A stretch of 64,000 nt of DNA from Brachypodium distachyon (Eukaryota > Streptophyta > Magnoliopsida > Poales > Poaceae). The translations under genes were made by a program, and so were the position numbers. Positions 34,401-45,034 of the stretch are shown one piece after another; within the stretch, counting starts at the first letter, position 1, and each line of letters begins with the position of its first letter. The notes under the pieces were generated by a model, which was not told the origin of the DNA, searched no databases, and saw only the letters and a list, made by a program, of their open reading frames with translations. The DNA lies in contig NC_016131.3 in the NCBI RefSeq assembly GCF_000005505.3, positions 50,825,355 to 50,889,354 of the forward strand, read 5' to 3'.

Positions 34401-35679
34401 GGTATATGATAGCGCTGTCAATAATGATTGTCATATGTTGAAATGCAATATGCAGGGGTTTGATAAAACAGGAGACTCTGTAGATACCATCTCATCTGAA
34501 ATACAAAATGCGGTTTCAAGTAATATGCAGGAAGCGGTACATATCTCTATCCCTGTGCGAGAAAAACAGAGCTTATTGTTTAGTAATTATGTATACCATA
34601 AACAAGATTTTTTGTTTGTTTTAGGGCTACTCCTTGTCACATTCGCATGCAGCGAGTTCATATACTGACTTGGATGAGATCCGCTCTTCTAATGTACCTG
34701 GTATGACACAAGTTTATTACTTTATTTTTTGGCATATTTACAAGTGCAGACTCAATTGAAAATTAAACATCACAGATACCCTTGTCGAAAAGACTCCGGT
34801 GAACACCAATAAAGTCTCTCCAAAGCTGACCGAGCGACTGAGAGAGATATCAAACTCATTGAAGCTTCTTAGCACTCGTCCATTGAGCGTAACAGCAAAA
34901 AAAGGCATGCCGATTAACATTGACGAAGCTGAACACAAAACTCCTGTGATGCGTCTGAAATTTGAGCAGGCAGAAGATCCAAAAGATACATTTCAAGCCC
35001 GCAGCACAGGGATCAAGGTTATATGTTTATAACTCGCTGGCTACTTTTATTATATATGTAAATTGGCTTTGTTAACAAATTATTTTTATTTGAATACAGA
35101 AATCTCTAGTTGAAGAGTGCTTGACTTTTCTCAACAGTGCTAATAAGTGAGTATGATCTTAACTAGAAAATGATTTCACATTATTTATAATAATCTAATT
35201 CATGCTTCTATATCCATTGCAGGGAGCAATTAAAAAGCCTTAAGGTGAGCTCAGATCTTAATAATCATGACCCTTCAGATTATTTTGTTTTCACTGACTC
35301 ATTGTGGAATGTGTAGGGCATTGGAGAAAAAAGAGCAAATTACATAATTGAGCTCCGCGAGGAGTCACCGGATCCATTTAAAGAGGTATTCAGTCTAGCT
35401 CTCATACAAAGTACCTTTTGAAATTACTAGCCAACAATGTTACCTACCTAAGGTGCCCGTGTTGTTTTCACAGATAGATGATCTTAGAGATATTATTGGA
35501 ATGAACCAAAAAGAGGTATTGGAGAATCGCACTTGACTGTTTGTTTCAGTATTTGTTTATATGCGTTATATTTTCTAACTCTTCATAGTATTAGGTACTA
35601 TGATGCTTTTACTCATTCTCGATACAATGTTGTTTTTCACCAGATAAAAAAGATGATCTCTGGGATCATCGACTCCTAG
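31496..35679 (+). CDS. KIN-10-like kinesin-related protein with degenerate motor and C-terminal helix-hairpin-helix
   Basis: Eighteen exons: 31496-31725, 31809-31995, 32106-32309, 32476-32671, 32776-32975, 33453-33706, 33796-33894, 34015-34048, 34193-34237, 34318-34368, 34456-34536, 34625-34700, 34776-35017, 35100-35146, 35223-35244, 35317-35385, 35474-35515, 35644-35679, giving 704 residues. The kinesin motor outline is clear: VRVVARICCPC at the start, DHRLDWCYLKEEPNQHVF, PYRQSKVTRLLQDSL, TVSTLRLASRSSQAVN. The nucleotide pocket is not intact: the P-loop position reads CGAATAKDHLF, switch I reads NKSSSQLHT and switch II reads NLAGYVD. The C-terminus has a helix-hairpin-helix (LKSLKGIGEKRANYIIELRE) as in KIN-10/NOD-type DNA-binding kinesins. 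The ATG at 31496 is the first in frame. Intron 1 has two possible in-frame acceptors. It is probably a non-motile or weakly active kinesin; ATPase loss is inferred. Confidence 0.85.
34096..34111. mobile_element. Fused Stowaway terminal repeats (MITE scar) in a kinesin intron
   Basis: The 16-bp near-palindrome tactccctccggagta consists of two Stowaway ends joined head to head with TA on each side and no interior. It reads as an internally deleted element or an excision scar. Confidence 0.5.
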
Positions 35680-36280
35680 ATCCATGACCTCTGCCGGAGC
35701 GGATGACAACGGTTGTTGTTAAGGCTGCCGATAGTAATCTTTCCGCCATAGGAGTGCCAATCTGTACTGATGTGTGTTGGGTACCGAAAATGCTTTGGTT
35801 TGTTGTGTTGAGTGTGAGAAGTGTTGTGAATGAAAATGAGAATGAATCTCTGTATTCTATTCCATTGATTGATGATGATATTTATACAGGGTGAAAAGAC
35901 ATCAATACATGCATTGTAGTCCCAAACTTTTGCCTTCGCGTCCCAAATTTTTGGACACGAACAGTTACATAACCAACTGTCTAATTATTCATTAACTAAC
36001 TAATAATTAATCTAATTGATCATAAATAATTATTCTCAACAAGAAGCACCTTGAGTGCTTTGGTTTGTTGCGTTGAGTTTGCAATCGTATTTCTTGTGTA
36101 ATAATTAATTGCCACTCTGTGTATTTTTATAATCAATACTACGTAGCAAATAAAACGCATTTCTCATCCTCCTTTTGTGCGATATGGAACCATATCTCAT
36201 CACGTGTGCATTGATCTTGGCGGTCGTTCTGGAGCCGTGCCTGCCTTGCGGGATCAGGGCATGGCGGCGGCGCTCAGCAT
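35386..36280. repeat. Duplicated block, copy 1 (kinesin 3' end and flank)
   Basis: From the intron after exon 16 of the kinesin gene through the stop codon and about 600 bp of flank, this block is repeated in the same orientation at about 45,035-45,905. Shared landmarks include gtattcagtctagctctcat, tgctttggtttgttgtgttg and catcacgtgtgcattgatct. Copy 1 carries the solo LTR that copy 2 lacks. Confidence 0.9.
35822..36041. mobile_element. Solo LTR, 220 bp, with 5-bp target duplication
   Basis: The element begins TGTTGTGAATG and ends TTCTCAACA, the inverted TG...CA ends of an LTR. It is flanked by agaag at 35817-35821 and 36042-36046. An internal tatttataca could be its TATA box. The duplicated copy of this flank near 45.59 kb lacks the element and reads gtgagaaagcaccc, which is the empty site. 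Confidence 0.85.
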
Positions 36281-36564
36281 GCAGATAGGGGCAGGGGCAG
36301 GGGAGGTGGCCTCAAGGATGGAAAGGTCACCTTCCCAGCCCGCTCTTCAACTTCCAAGCATCACGTTTACATCTCAAGCCACACGTGGCGAGAAGCCGGC
36401 AACTGGACCCTGCCCTTCCAAGCTCAAGCTCTGGTTTGGCCTCTCTGCCAAGGACCAAGTGTCGTTGGCTGCTGTGACCTATCCTCCATGGATTCCCTGC
36501 AGCCACAGCTAATTCTCCTAGATGCTTGTAAGGAGCTTGACCAGCCAGAGGATTGGAAGCAATA

Positions 36565-36836
36565 CTCCCTCCGTTTTTATATATAGGGCGTGTAAATTTT
36601 ACTCCTAAATTCTGAAATGTAAGGCGTGAATCAGTTGCATGCGGAGAAAAAACAACGGTTTCAGTTTGCTTGATTTTTTTTCTTGCGGAAATCCTTTTGT
36701 TTGTTAAGATATAGGCAGTTATTGATGAATGCATGCACGGGAGAAAGCAGGCAGTTGCCGGGCATGCTCGTGGATGCCTGGCTGCGTTAATCTTGATTCA
36801 AGAAAATATGCGCCCTACAAAAAAAACCGGAGGGAG
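36565..36836. mobile_element. Stowaway-type MITE inside the DUF1618 relic
   Basis: This 272-bp element has ends ctccctccgtttttatat and the inverted ccggagggag, with TA duplicated at 36563-36564 and 36837-36838. The inner arms also pair (tagggcgtgtaaa against the inverted form of tatgcgccctac). The paralogous site near 49,205 reads gcaatacatggattctc with no element. Confidence 0.9.
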
Positions 36837-36876
36837 TACAAGGATTCTCAGCTTGTCAACCTGGGCTCTGGCAAGC

Positions 36877-38637
36877 TAAGCGGCGATTCTAGCGGTACCG
36901 GCCGCTAGAGCCAATCACAGCCTCCCATGTATTAGGCAAGCCCCACCCCCACGTGCACAGCAGGAAAGAAAGTGAATGGAAATGGGGATTGGGATTGGAC
37001 TTTTGGATTTTTGTACTAACATATGTTGTTGCTTGTACAAATTATTTAATAGTCCACACAAACTCACAATTTAATGAAATTTTGAGGGTGGTCTTAAAAT
37101 GAGAAAATCCACCTTCAGTAAAAGTTTCAAGAAATTCTGAGCAAGTTTGAAAATCTGGCATACATTGTTATTGGTGCTTAGCATATGAATGCTATTTTTT
37201 AAATAATACAAATTATTTAATCATTTTTGAAAATAATATACTAACCTCTGTTAATTTTTTCAGAAGCTGGTTAGAGAACTAAGGCACGATTGGACTGAAA
37301 TTAAGAGAACAAATAGTTCAATTGTGCCTTAATTCTGTAACCAGTTTCTGTTCAATCGTGCCTTAGTTCTCTAACCAGCTTCTGTTAATTTGCTCTCTTA
37401 ATTTCAATCGTGCCTTAATTTCAGTCGAATTGTTGTGTTTGTGGATGAAACACAAGCTACATCCATTTAAACATGCATTGATCATACAACTAAGTAGTTT
37501 GGGGAAGTTAATTAGTTCCAATCGGTTTGGACGACACAAACTGGAACTAATCAGCTTCGCCCAGGCCAACTGGAACTAATGAGCTTCGCCCAGGCCAACT
37601 GGAACTAATTGTCTTCGGCCAGGCTGACTGGAGATAGTCGGCCTGGCCCAAACCGAGGGCGTATTATTTTTGAAAATTATGAAGAACACGTATTATTTTC
37701 AAAAATGATTATTTAATTCAAATTATTTTATGGTAGATGATATATGAATGGTATATTTCAAAGCAAGTTTGAAATTTGGCATATATTTTTATTGGTATAT
37801 TTACTGGTGTATGGTATATAAACAGTATGTGATAAAAGAATGGTATGTGATATGTGTCACTGGTTTATGATATATGATATGTGAATGGTATATGTCGGCA
37901 AAGTATCCGGTGAAAACCACTTCTACGGTGCAAACTGTGAAAACTCCATCGAAAAAAGTTCAAAAAATTCTAACAAAAATCACATATGTTAGAAAAGTGA
38001 TGGTTTATATATGTGTAAAATTTGAAGTCCAAACTCAATTTCGTTTGGTAGCCGCAAAAAAGACAAATTCTGCATGAATAGTGGTTTTTCAGTGTTTGAC
38101 ACTATTCATTGTAAATTTCTCTTTTTAATATCTCCCAAATGCTTTTGATTTTGAACTTGAAATTTTGCAGGTTTGTAGAAAATCTCAGTCCCATCATATG
38201 GTATTTTTTTAGAATTTTTTTGAAACTTCTAAACGTTGTTTTTATGGAGTTTGCACGGCTTGCACCTAATGAGAGTTTTCACCTGCTACTTCGCCGGTAT
38301 ATGTCATCTGTATATGATATACGAATGATATATGTTAGGTATATCAAATTCCAATGGTGGATTTTCAAACTTGCTCTGAATTTTTTGAAACTTTTATTGA
38401 AGGAGGATTTTTCTATCTTAACACCACCCTCAAATTTTCATAAAATTCTGAGTTTGTTTGGACCATTAAATAATTTGTACAAGTTATAAAATATATTAGT
38501 ACACAAATAGCAAAGTCCAATATCCTATTCTTTCCCTTTCTGCTGACTGATGCACAAGCACTTAGGGGGTTTGCTTTTCTTTGCTGTATTGGTGGAAGCT
38601 GTTCCGGTGCATACCGGCACCGCTAGTTTTGACTTTT
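36877..38637. mobile_element. Non-autonomous long-TIR element of about 1.76 kb (Mutator-like) inserted in the DUF1618 relic
   Basis: The edges come from comparison with the uninterrupted paralog at 49,230-49,275. Inverted ends are visible at two levels. Outer ends carry ctagcggtaccggccgctag on the left and the inverted form of tgcataccggcaccgctag on the right. Inner arms of about 150-200 bp (from about 36,953 and 38,554) share attggacttt, acttgtacaaattatttaat and ttttgagggtggt. The interior has no transposase-like frame. The class is inferred from the long TIRs. Confidence 0.7.
37540..37630. repeat. 29-bp tandem repeat, three copies
   Basis: The unit actggaactaa-x-agcttcgcccaggcc starts at 37540, 37569 and 37598, and a fourth partial copy starts at 37627. 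It lies inside the long-TIR element. Confidence 0.85.
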
Positions 38638-39015
38638 GCGTGCATTACAAGGTTCTTCCACACGAGGAGCTTTGCAGTCTTTACTGGGGTGGAGGTGTAG
38701 CATCATTATATAAATATATAATTTTTACAAAGTGAGACACCAAAGTGCAATCTTCGAGGATCACTACAAGAATTTGTTCGAATTATTAACGTTCGCATGG
38801 TGACGTTCTAGTAAACTGCCACCTAAAATGAGAAATCCTGCCGATTTGGTCTCATGGGCCTCGGGAGTATGCTGTCAGAGCCGCTCTTTCCGTCCCAGAT
38901 CAAGATTCGCGGGACGCATCGAGCTACAACACCCCTTATTGGGCTGACTTCTTACGATCCAGTTCATACAAGTGACGGTCAGGCGCCTCTTGTCAGATGC
39001 GCTCCCACGTTTTTG

Positions 39016-39540
39016 TCAGTTACACCGACCTGGGCCCGCATGCGGAGTACGGAAGGACGTGCGTCCTCACCACATGCTGCCGCGTGTCCAGAGCCGCCGC
39101 TACATCTCCAGGTCACCCCGCATGTCAACCTTTTTACCTTGTTTGACGAGCACGTGCGTTATTTGCTCTAGGCGACTGAGCCCGCCTGTCTGACCCGACC
39201 GCACGTGTCCTTACGAACTGCTCCCACGTGTCCACCTAGTTCACGCGTGGGCCTGCATGGTCAGTCCGTCCAACCTGGTGGACCCACACGCGAGGTACCG
39301 AAGGACGCGCGTCCTCACCAGTTACCACCGCGTGTTCAGATCGGCCTCTACATCCCCAAGTGATCCCACATGTCAGGCTTGCACCCTTTTTGACTAGCAC
39401 GTGCGTTATTTGCACCATATGACTGAGCCCGCCTGTCAGACCCGACCACACGTGTCCTTACGAACTTCTCCCACCTGTCCACCCTGTTCATGCGTGGGCC
39501 CCTACTGTCAGTCCGTCCAACCTGGTGGACCCACCTGTCA
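39016..39540. repeat. Tandem duplication, about 248-bp period, 2.2 copies
   Basis: Landmarks repeat 247-248 bp apart: gaaggacgtgcgtcctcacc at 39052 and its variant at 39300, and gactgagcccgcctgt at 39174 and 39421. Motifs of the type cccacctgtcag, common in rice repeats, are frequent. No coding capacity was seen. Confidence 0.85.
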
Positions 39541-40781
39541 GACGGGGCAACATGTCGGAGTAAGGGGTCGCACGTGTTCGTTTCATGCCGTTCCTCTTGG
39601 GTCCGCCTGTTAGTCAGTTGGTCCCACCTTTTAGGTACGCTAGCGGGACCACCCATCAGGAGCATACAACTGGCCTTGCTTGTCAGAATCAAACCACAAG
39701 CTGACATGCCTGTCAGACCTTTTTTGTTTTGAGCGAAACGTCTTCGGGTCCGAAGATGGGCCCAATTAGTCTAACTAATGGGGCGACGTGCAAAATAGGC
39801 AAGTATGGCCCAGCTATGGGGCGGCAAATGCAAGCCTGTTTGAGGTAAACTTAACGGGCTGCAGGCGGTGAGGCCTTGCAACTAGTTCCGCCAGAGTCAT
39901 CCAGTGGGTCAGAGCAGAAATACCGGTGCTCTTACGCCCTATTGCTACATGGGCTTTTGAGTGCGAAGGGCAGCCCACGGCCTTCCACATGAGACCAAAT
40001 TGGGGAATAATAACACAGCCCAGTATGAGGGGCAAAATGTTATTCATGGGCTGTAGGGCGGCCCACGGCCATGCACGTAGCTCCGCTACCGTACAACCGT
40101 CCAGGTGAGTCCCGATAGAAAAAAAAAATACCACAACAACCCAATAACAACGATTACCGTTGTGATGCGTCGAATACGGGATGAAACGAGCTTCCTCGTA
40201 CCAACGGACCAGCGACAAACGTTGTCCATACACGACATTCTCGCGGCTCCAGTCTTTAGGTGTCATTGCTAACCCAACTTGTTTGGGCGGGGAACGCCGT
40301 CTTCTTTGTTCACATTCATGGCGGAATGGCCACCGCGCCGATGCCGATTGCAACCTGGGAGGCAGTATATTTTTTTGAAGACGAGGGATGGGGTATGCAG
40401 TTTGCGAGAAAGTGCTGGTGCGTGACACGGACCGAAGGGCAGGACTAGAGGAAGAGGGAGCAAAGCGAGAGCGTGGGCATGTTATTTACGGTGAGTGGCA
40501 TGACAGTAACTGCAATGCGCACACGTTGCGCCAATGGCGGGGAATCCAGTGTGGTGGTACAACTTCCAAGGTTTCTCGACATTAAACCGCACGTTGTTCG
40601 ATTTCTATGAGTTTAAAACTTAAAAACAATATTCATAATTAGAAGTCTCTGTATGTATTAAATAGTTCGGTTAATCTAACCAGGGAACGTGACCACGCTT
40701 GACTTGCTGTGCGGCAGATGCTAGTGTAGTTGTGCCTAACTGTCTATAGGGAGCCGATGCATGCATGCGTACATATTAATT
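39541..40781. other. Non-genic repeat-rich DNA
   Basis: This is GC-rich sequence with repeated gggcccat and gcccacggcc motifs, followed by AT-rich sequence. Open frames on both strands lack protein character. No complete transposon could be delimited. Confidence 0.4.
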
Positions 40782-41403
40782 ATCTTCTAAACCATTAATC
40801 CGATTAAAGATCCGTTTTCACGTTCGAGTTCGTCTCGACAAGGGCTTCAAAACAAGACCACATTTTACTATGTTTTGACGATATTTTTTCGACACCACAT
40901 GTTGCCAGATTAATCTATCGTGTTTACCATGTTAGTTGTGAACGGTTACCATGTTAATAATTGGTCCATCAATAATACAACTACCAAGTAAAAAATGTAT
41001 TTATATATTGCAATGTTATGTAAGATCACAGAGTGAGTATTCCAGTGTTTCAACAAATTATAAGATGCATAGGATCATGTAAGTACAATGCATTCGATTC
41101 GAGTATTTACATAGGTGCGCGTTGATGCCCAGCAAACCGGTAACCAAGTGATGTTAACCTGGTAATCATGTGACTATAACCTGGTTAACATTTGACTATT
41201 ACCTGGTAAACAAGTGATTATAAACGGGTAACAACATGGTCATAATCAGATAAACAAGTGATAAGAACATGGTAACTTTTGACGGGGAAAAAAGTCGTTA
41301 AAACATATCAGCATGGGATCTAGTTTTGTAGATCTCGATGCGATTAAGCTAACGGTGAAAACGGTTCGTCAATCGGTGCACGGTTTATGAGATAAAAGAT
41401 TAA
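40782..41403. mobile_element. Foldback / long-TIR element with internal minisatellite
   Basis: The left arm (tatcttctaaaccattaatc, then gatccgttttcac) pairs imperfectly with the right arm read on the other strand (ttatctcataaaccgtgcac, then gaaccgttttcacc) over about 90 bp. No clear target duplication was found. The interior holds a 22-bp minisatellite and no gene. Confidence 0.55.
41141..41272. repeat. 22-bp minisatellite, six units
   Basis: Six consecutive units follow the pattern taaccaagtgatgttaacct-gg with variation, ending near taacttttgacgg. Units start every 22 bp from 41141. Confidence 0.85.
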
Positions 41404-41801
41404 AAAAAAACAATAGAACGAATTACGTGAATCGGTGAGCTGCATGGAGCGCCCTATGCTAAGACTAGCTTGGGCACGTGCGCCCATTTAGTTCAGTCCT
41501 ATTAGTATAATATCTTTAAAACTGTTTAGTTAGCGGGCTACGCAGCTATCCATAGTACGAAAATAAACTCGCAAGAATGGTAGCAAGCAACATATCTAGA
41601 GTCCAGCATTTTCGAAGCGCACAAGTTTTGGGAACTGTTGGACCAGCATTTTCTAGCTTTCTTTCCAAATCTGGGTTATTAGGAACACTAAAACTCTTAC
41701 AGCTCGTTGGCATCCATCCTTCATTTCATTTGGTAGAGATGAAATTAGCCAACTAAATCATTCAGACGACAGATATATACATAAGCAACACGCCGAATAA
41801 G

Positions 41802-42970
41802 TCAGAACACTGACATGATCTTGCTGTCGCTATACGACATGTGAAATTTCGATTTGTGCTTGATCATTTGTAGTTTTACTTTCCCACTGTTGCCGTTGCC
41901 ATCATGGAGATGACACGGCGCAACATCCACACAGGTCAAGACAGCAAAATCATCCTCAGCCATTTGATCATCATAGAAGCCCAGCTGGAAAGTTCGAGTG
42001 TGGAAGAACCTTGCGATGCAGAACCTGCCAGAGCCCAGGTTGACAAGCTGAGAATCCTGTGAGCCCCGCCAAGGTAAAGTTGGCTCCAAGTTTCCATTAG
42101 CTTTGGCTGGGAGTCGAGGCCGGCAGAGAGGTGAGCAGCCAAATGCTGGGTCTTGGCAGAGAGGCCAAACCAGAGCTTGAGCTCGGGTACATACTCAACC
42201 CTGCCATGGAAGGGTAATTAAGGTCCAGTGACCGAGATGCGTCCATGTGTGGTTCACCATGTGCAAGCAGTAGGTGCCAGCACCCTCTACAGATATGCAA
42301 ATCTGGTTGCCACCGTCGACCTCAAGAAGAGCATATGAGCTGATCACGGTGCGGATGTCACGGTACTTGGGATCAAGGACAAACGGCGGTGGAGGGAGAG
42401 GTTGGCACAAGGAGGTGGAGGTGGGCTAGCTTGTGGTAGATGAATGCCTCGAACTGATGGATGCTGCTGCTGCATCTTGTCTCCGGTCTCGGAAGAGACT
42501 CCATGATGAAGAAAGAATGTTCCACCACTATCATCAGCGCTGGCGCTAGGGACGAAGAGGGAGAGGGGCCACTTCTTGGGCTTGTGGAGGTCAGGCGTGG
42601 TCAACACGTGGCGTGTGTCCGCGTCAAAGAGGAAGGTGCGCCCGAACAGCACCTCACGACCACCAAGCGGGAAGCAGTGCATGGCCCAAATTAAGGTCGG
42701 CCATGGTTGCAGCTCGGAAGTTGAAGAGCGGGCTGGGAAGCCGAATCCTTTCCACCCTCTGATTGCAGGTACCAGCCGCCGGCGCCCAATCATCTTTGGG
42801 ACCTTGGGATAATTCTGATCCGCTTCCGTTGGGTGTTGCAGTACGTGTTGAAGAAATGCTGGCGCGTCAGGTCGATGCAGCGCACGGCCAGTTGCGCGTC
42901 CTTGCGGCAGGATGTACGAAAGCCAGGCAATGCACGCGGCCAGCCAGGGAAAATAAATGGCCCAAAGAAT
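41802..42970 (-). pseudogene. DUF1618-family pseudogene
   Basis: Read on the minus strand, successive pieces in different frames match the other DUF1618 copies in order: ALHRPDAPAFLQ, then WAMHCFPLGGREVLFGRTFL with DADTRHVLTTPDLHKPKKWP, then CISVEGAGTYCLHMVNHTWT in a second frame, YVPELKLWFGLSAKTQ in a third, and SQDSQLVNLGSGRFCIARFF with FAVLTCVDVAP near the end. At least three frame changes fall inside normally continuous domain sequence, so no full product is possible. Introns are an unlikely explanation because the matching copy on the other strand is colinear without them. Confidence 0.78.
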
Positions 42971-43136
42971 TTTTTCTCTCATGTCTCTCCTATCTATCTC
43001 TTCTCTCCTCTCCTCTATCATATCATTATTGTGGGGGCGATCTGGTTCACCAAATGGGACAGGAATCAGCAATGGTTGCTATTTTTGTGGGTGTTCTCGT
43101 GAAATCCTTACAATAGTGAGTCTCTGAAAAAAATTC

Positions 43137-43611
43137 TGAGTGAATTCCACTTTTTACCCCCAGTTTGATATTTTCGACACAAATTACCCCATTTAACAAG
43201 AATTCTTTTATTTTACCCCATTTAGTCAGACGTATGCCATTTTTTACCCATCTATTTTTTTCACCGTTCTAACCTGGATGTAGCCCTGAACGTTGGTTTG
43301 CTTGGTTGGGTTAAGGTGGGCTTGATGGGTTTTGCAGCCTCATTTGATGGTTGGGGAAATTATGATTTGGGTGGGTTTAGATGGGTTAGCAGGGAGATGA
43401 TTAGGTGGTTGGGTTGGATTGTATTGGATGGGTTGGTGGGTTGAGAAAAGGTAAACGAGTAAACGACCGCGCCTTGTGTTCGCTGCTTGCTGAGGTGGGT
43501 AAAAATTGGCAAAACTTTTATTAAATGGGGTAAAATAAAAGAATTTCTGCTAAATGGGGTAATTTGTGTCAAAAAGATCAAATCAGTGGTAAAAATGAAA
43601 TTCACTCAAAA
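43137..43611. mobile_element. MITE-like element with about 85-bp terminal inverted repeats
   Basis: The left end gagtgaattccactttttac and the following caaattaccccattta and ttcttttattttacccc are mirrored at the right end (tggggtaaaataaaagaatt through aaatgaaattcactc). The arms match at roughly 85% over 85 bp. Flanks are A-rich (gaaaaaaattct and aaaaaataattt), with no exact target duplication visible. It is probably a Mutator-like MITE. Confidence 0.8.
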
Positions 43612-43639
43612 AATAATTTTGGAATTCATCCTTTTAATT

Positions 43640-44900
43640 TCTGTTCCAGCAAATGGTCTGTTACATGACAACTGAATTTGCAACAGATGATGAGACTCTG
43701 AGCGGAGGCTCAGCGTGCAGGTGGTTCCTGAATGGGGATTTACCAGAGATCAACAACTGCTTTGAAAGGTTGGCGTGCTTCTCAGCCTGCAACTTCTCTA
43801 TCATCCCATGTTCCACACACATGAAAACTATTTTTTATTACTTACGATTTGGTGATCAGCTGCAAAAGTTTCCGTGGATAAGCACTGGCGCCGAGAAATT
43901 GTGTCACAGATCAATTCATTGAAGCGGTCACGGGAGAATCCAGGAGGAAGGTATTTGTTTTTTCTGGCTCGTATATGTTGGAGCTGATTGCACTTAATTT
44001 TACCATTCTTGTTTGCATGAGAAATGATACTCTTTTTGTTTGTTCAATGCAAAGGACAGAAATAGCAGCAGCTGATGTGGAGATCACCCACTGATGATCC
44101 AAAAGATCCTGTTGGAATATTAAGCAATTTCGAGAATAACGAATTAATGAGTTATTTCAGAATATAGATCATGGCCACAGTAGCAACTAGCATAACATGT
44201 GTCGGGTTCGAAACCATTCTCTCAATGCACATGGGAAGAGGTAAATATTCATTGCAATTTTTTCAACTTCTAATATATTGCACTCCATAACGATGTATTA
44301 CTGACATTTAATATTGCCATCGTAGAGAGATGAAAATGGTGTTGAGCCACGTCCTTTGGAACTTTGGAAGGCTACTCACTACAAGCAGGGAAAATGGTCA
44401 GATGAAGTGTCTGAAGCAGTTTATGTGAGTATTAATTTCATCATATTATTTCTTTCACTACACAAGTTTTATCTTATGTCTCGACATGACCTACATGATT
44501 TCACACTTTTTTTTCTTTCCCAAGATTGATGCATTGAAGAGGTTGGAAAGGGAAGAATCACAAGCATTGGAGGGAGAAACAAAAATTTCCAAAGTTACAA
44601 TTGCCGAGGAAGAACTTGCTTTGCAGGCTGCAAACAGGAAAACATCAGGGCTCAAACAAAACAAGTTAGTTGGAGGTGGATACCTGTCGAAGAATGCAAC
44701 TAAAAGCCAACTGCTCAAGAAAAACTAGAACGACAAGAACGCAAGGTTGATAGATTAAAAGAACAGCTTGCGATAGGCAAGCAGCGAAGGAAGAACTCAA
44801 AAACTCCCTTAGAGAAAAACCGATGAAAGAGTTTCATGCTATGTTCAAAGATGACAGGGTATTGTCAGATGTACAGAAGGTAATCAACTTTGAATAATTT
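43640..44900 (+). pseudogene. Plant transposase (Ptta/En/Spm type) C-terminal remnant
   Basis: Separate short exon-like pieces read VSVDKHWRREIVSQINSL, then RDENGVEPRPLELWKATHY and KQGKWSDEVSEAVY, then a coiled-coil-like segment IDALKRLEREESQALEGETK ending in SLLKKN-type sequence near 44,728. The EP-x-P-LELWKATHY core is characteristic of the plant transposase family tied to En/Spm elements. Frames are broken by stops. No element ends were identified. It lies directly upstream of the duplicated kinesin 3' end. Confidence 0.65.
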
Positions 44901-45034
44901 CTCATTCGTCATGTCATTTGTACAGAAGATAATTTGTGCAAGGCCATTTCTGTTATGTTCATAAGCACCAAACTAATTGGGATATTATGACAGTGAGAAT
45001 ATACCATTCGTTCTAATTATCTATTATCTATAAA

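Larger units (their letters stand above)
36290..38700 (+). pseudogene. DUF1618-family gene relic, interrupted by a MITE and a 1.76-kb insertion
   Basis: Fragments matching the copy at 48.4-49.3 kb survive in order. 36,325-36,370 (cccagcccgctcttcaactt) is joined by an internal deletion of about 480 bp to 36,371-36,560 (ccacacgtggcgagaagccg, encoding WR-AGNWTLP and LKLWFGLSAKDQ). Then come 36,839-36,876 (DSQLVNLGSG equivalent) and finally 38,638-38,700 (tgcattacaaggttcttcca). A MITE separates the second and third pieces, and a larger insertion separates the third and fourth. No usable reading frame remains. Confidence 0.8.

Noticed and set aside
37263..37440. Possible miRNA or hairpin RNA gene (palindromic aaggcacgattggactgaaa sequence)
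   Set aside because: It lies inside a nested inverted-repeat transposon; fold-back alone does not support an RNA gene.
41141..41272. CRISPR-like array
   Set aside because: 22-bp units are contiguous with no spacers, in plant DNA; this is a minisatellite.
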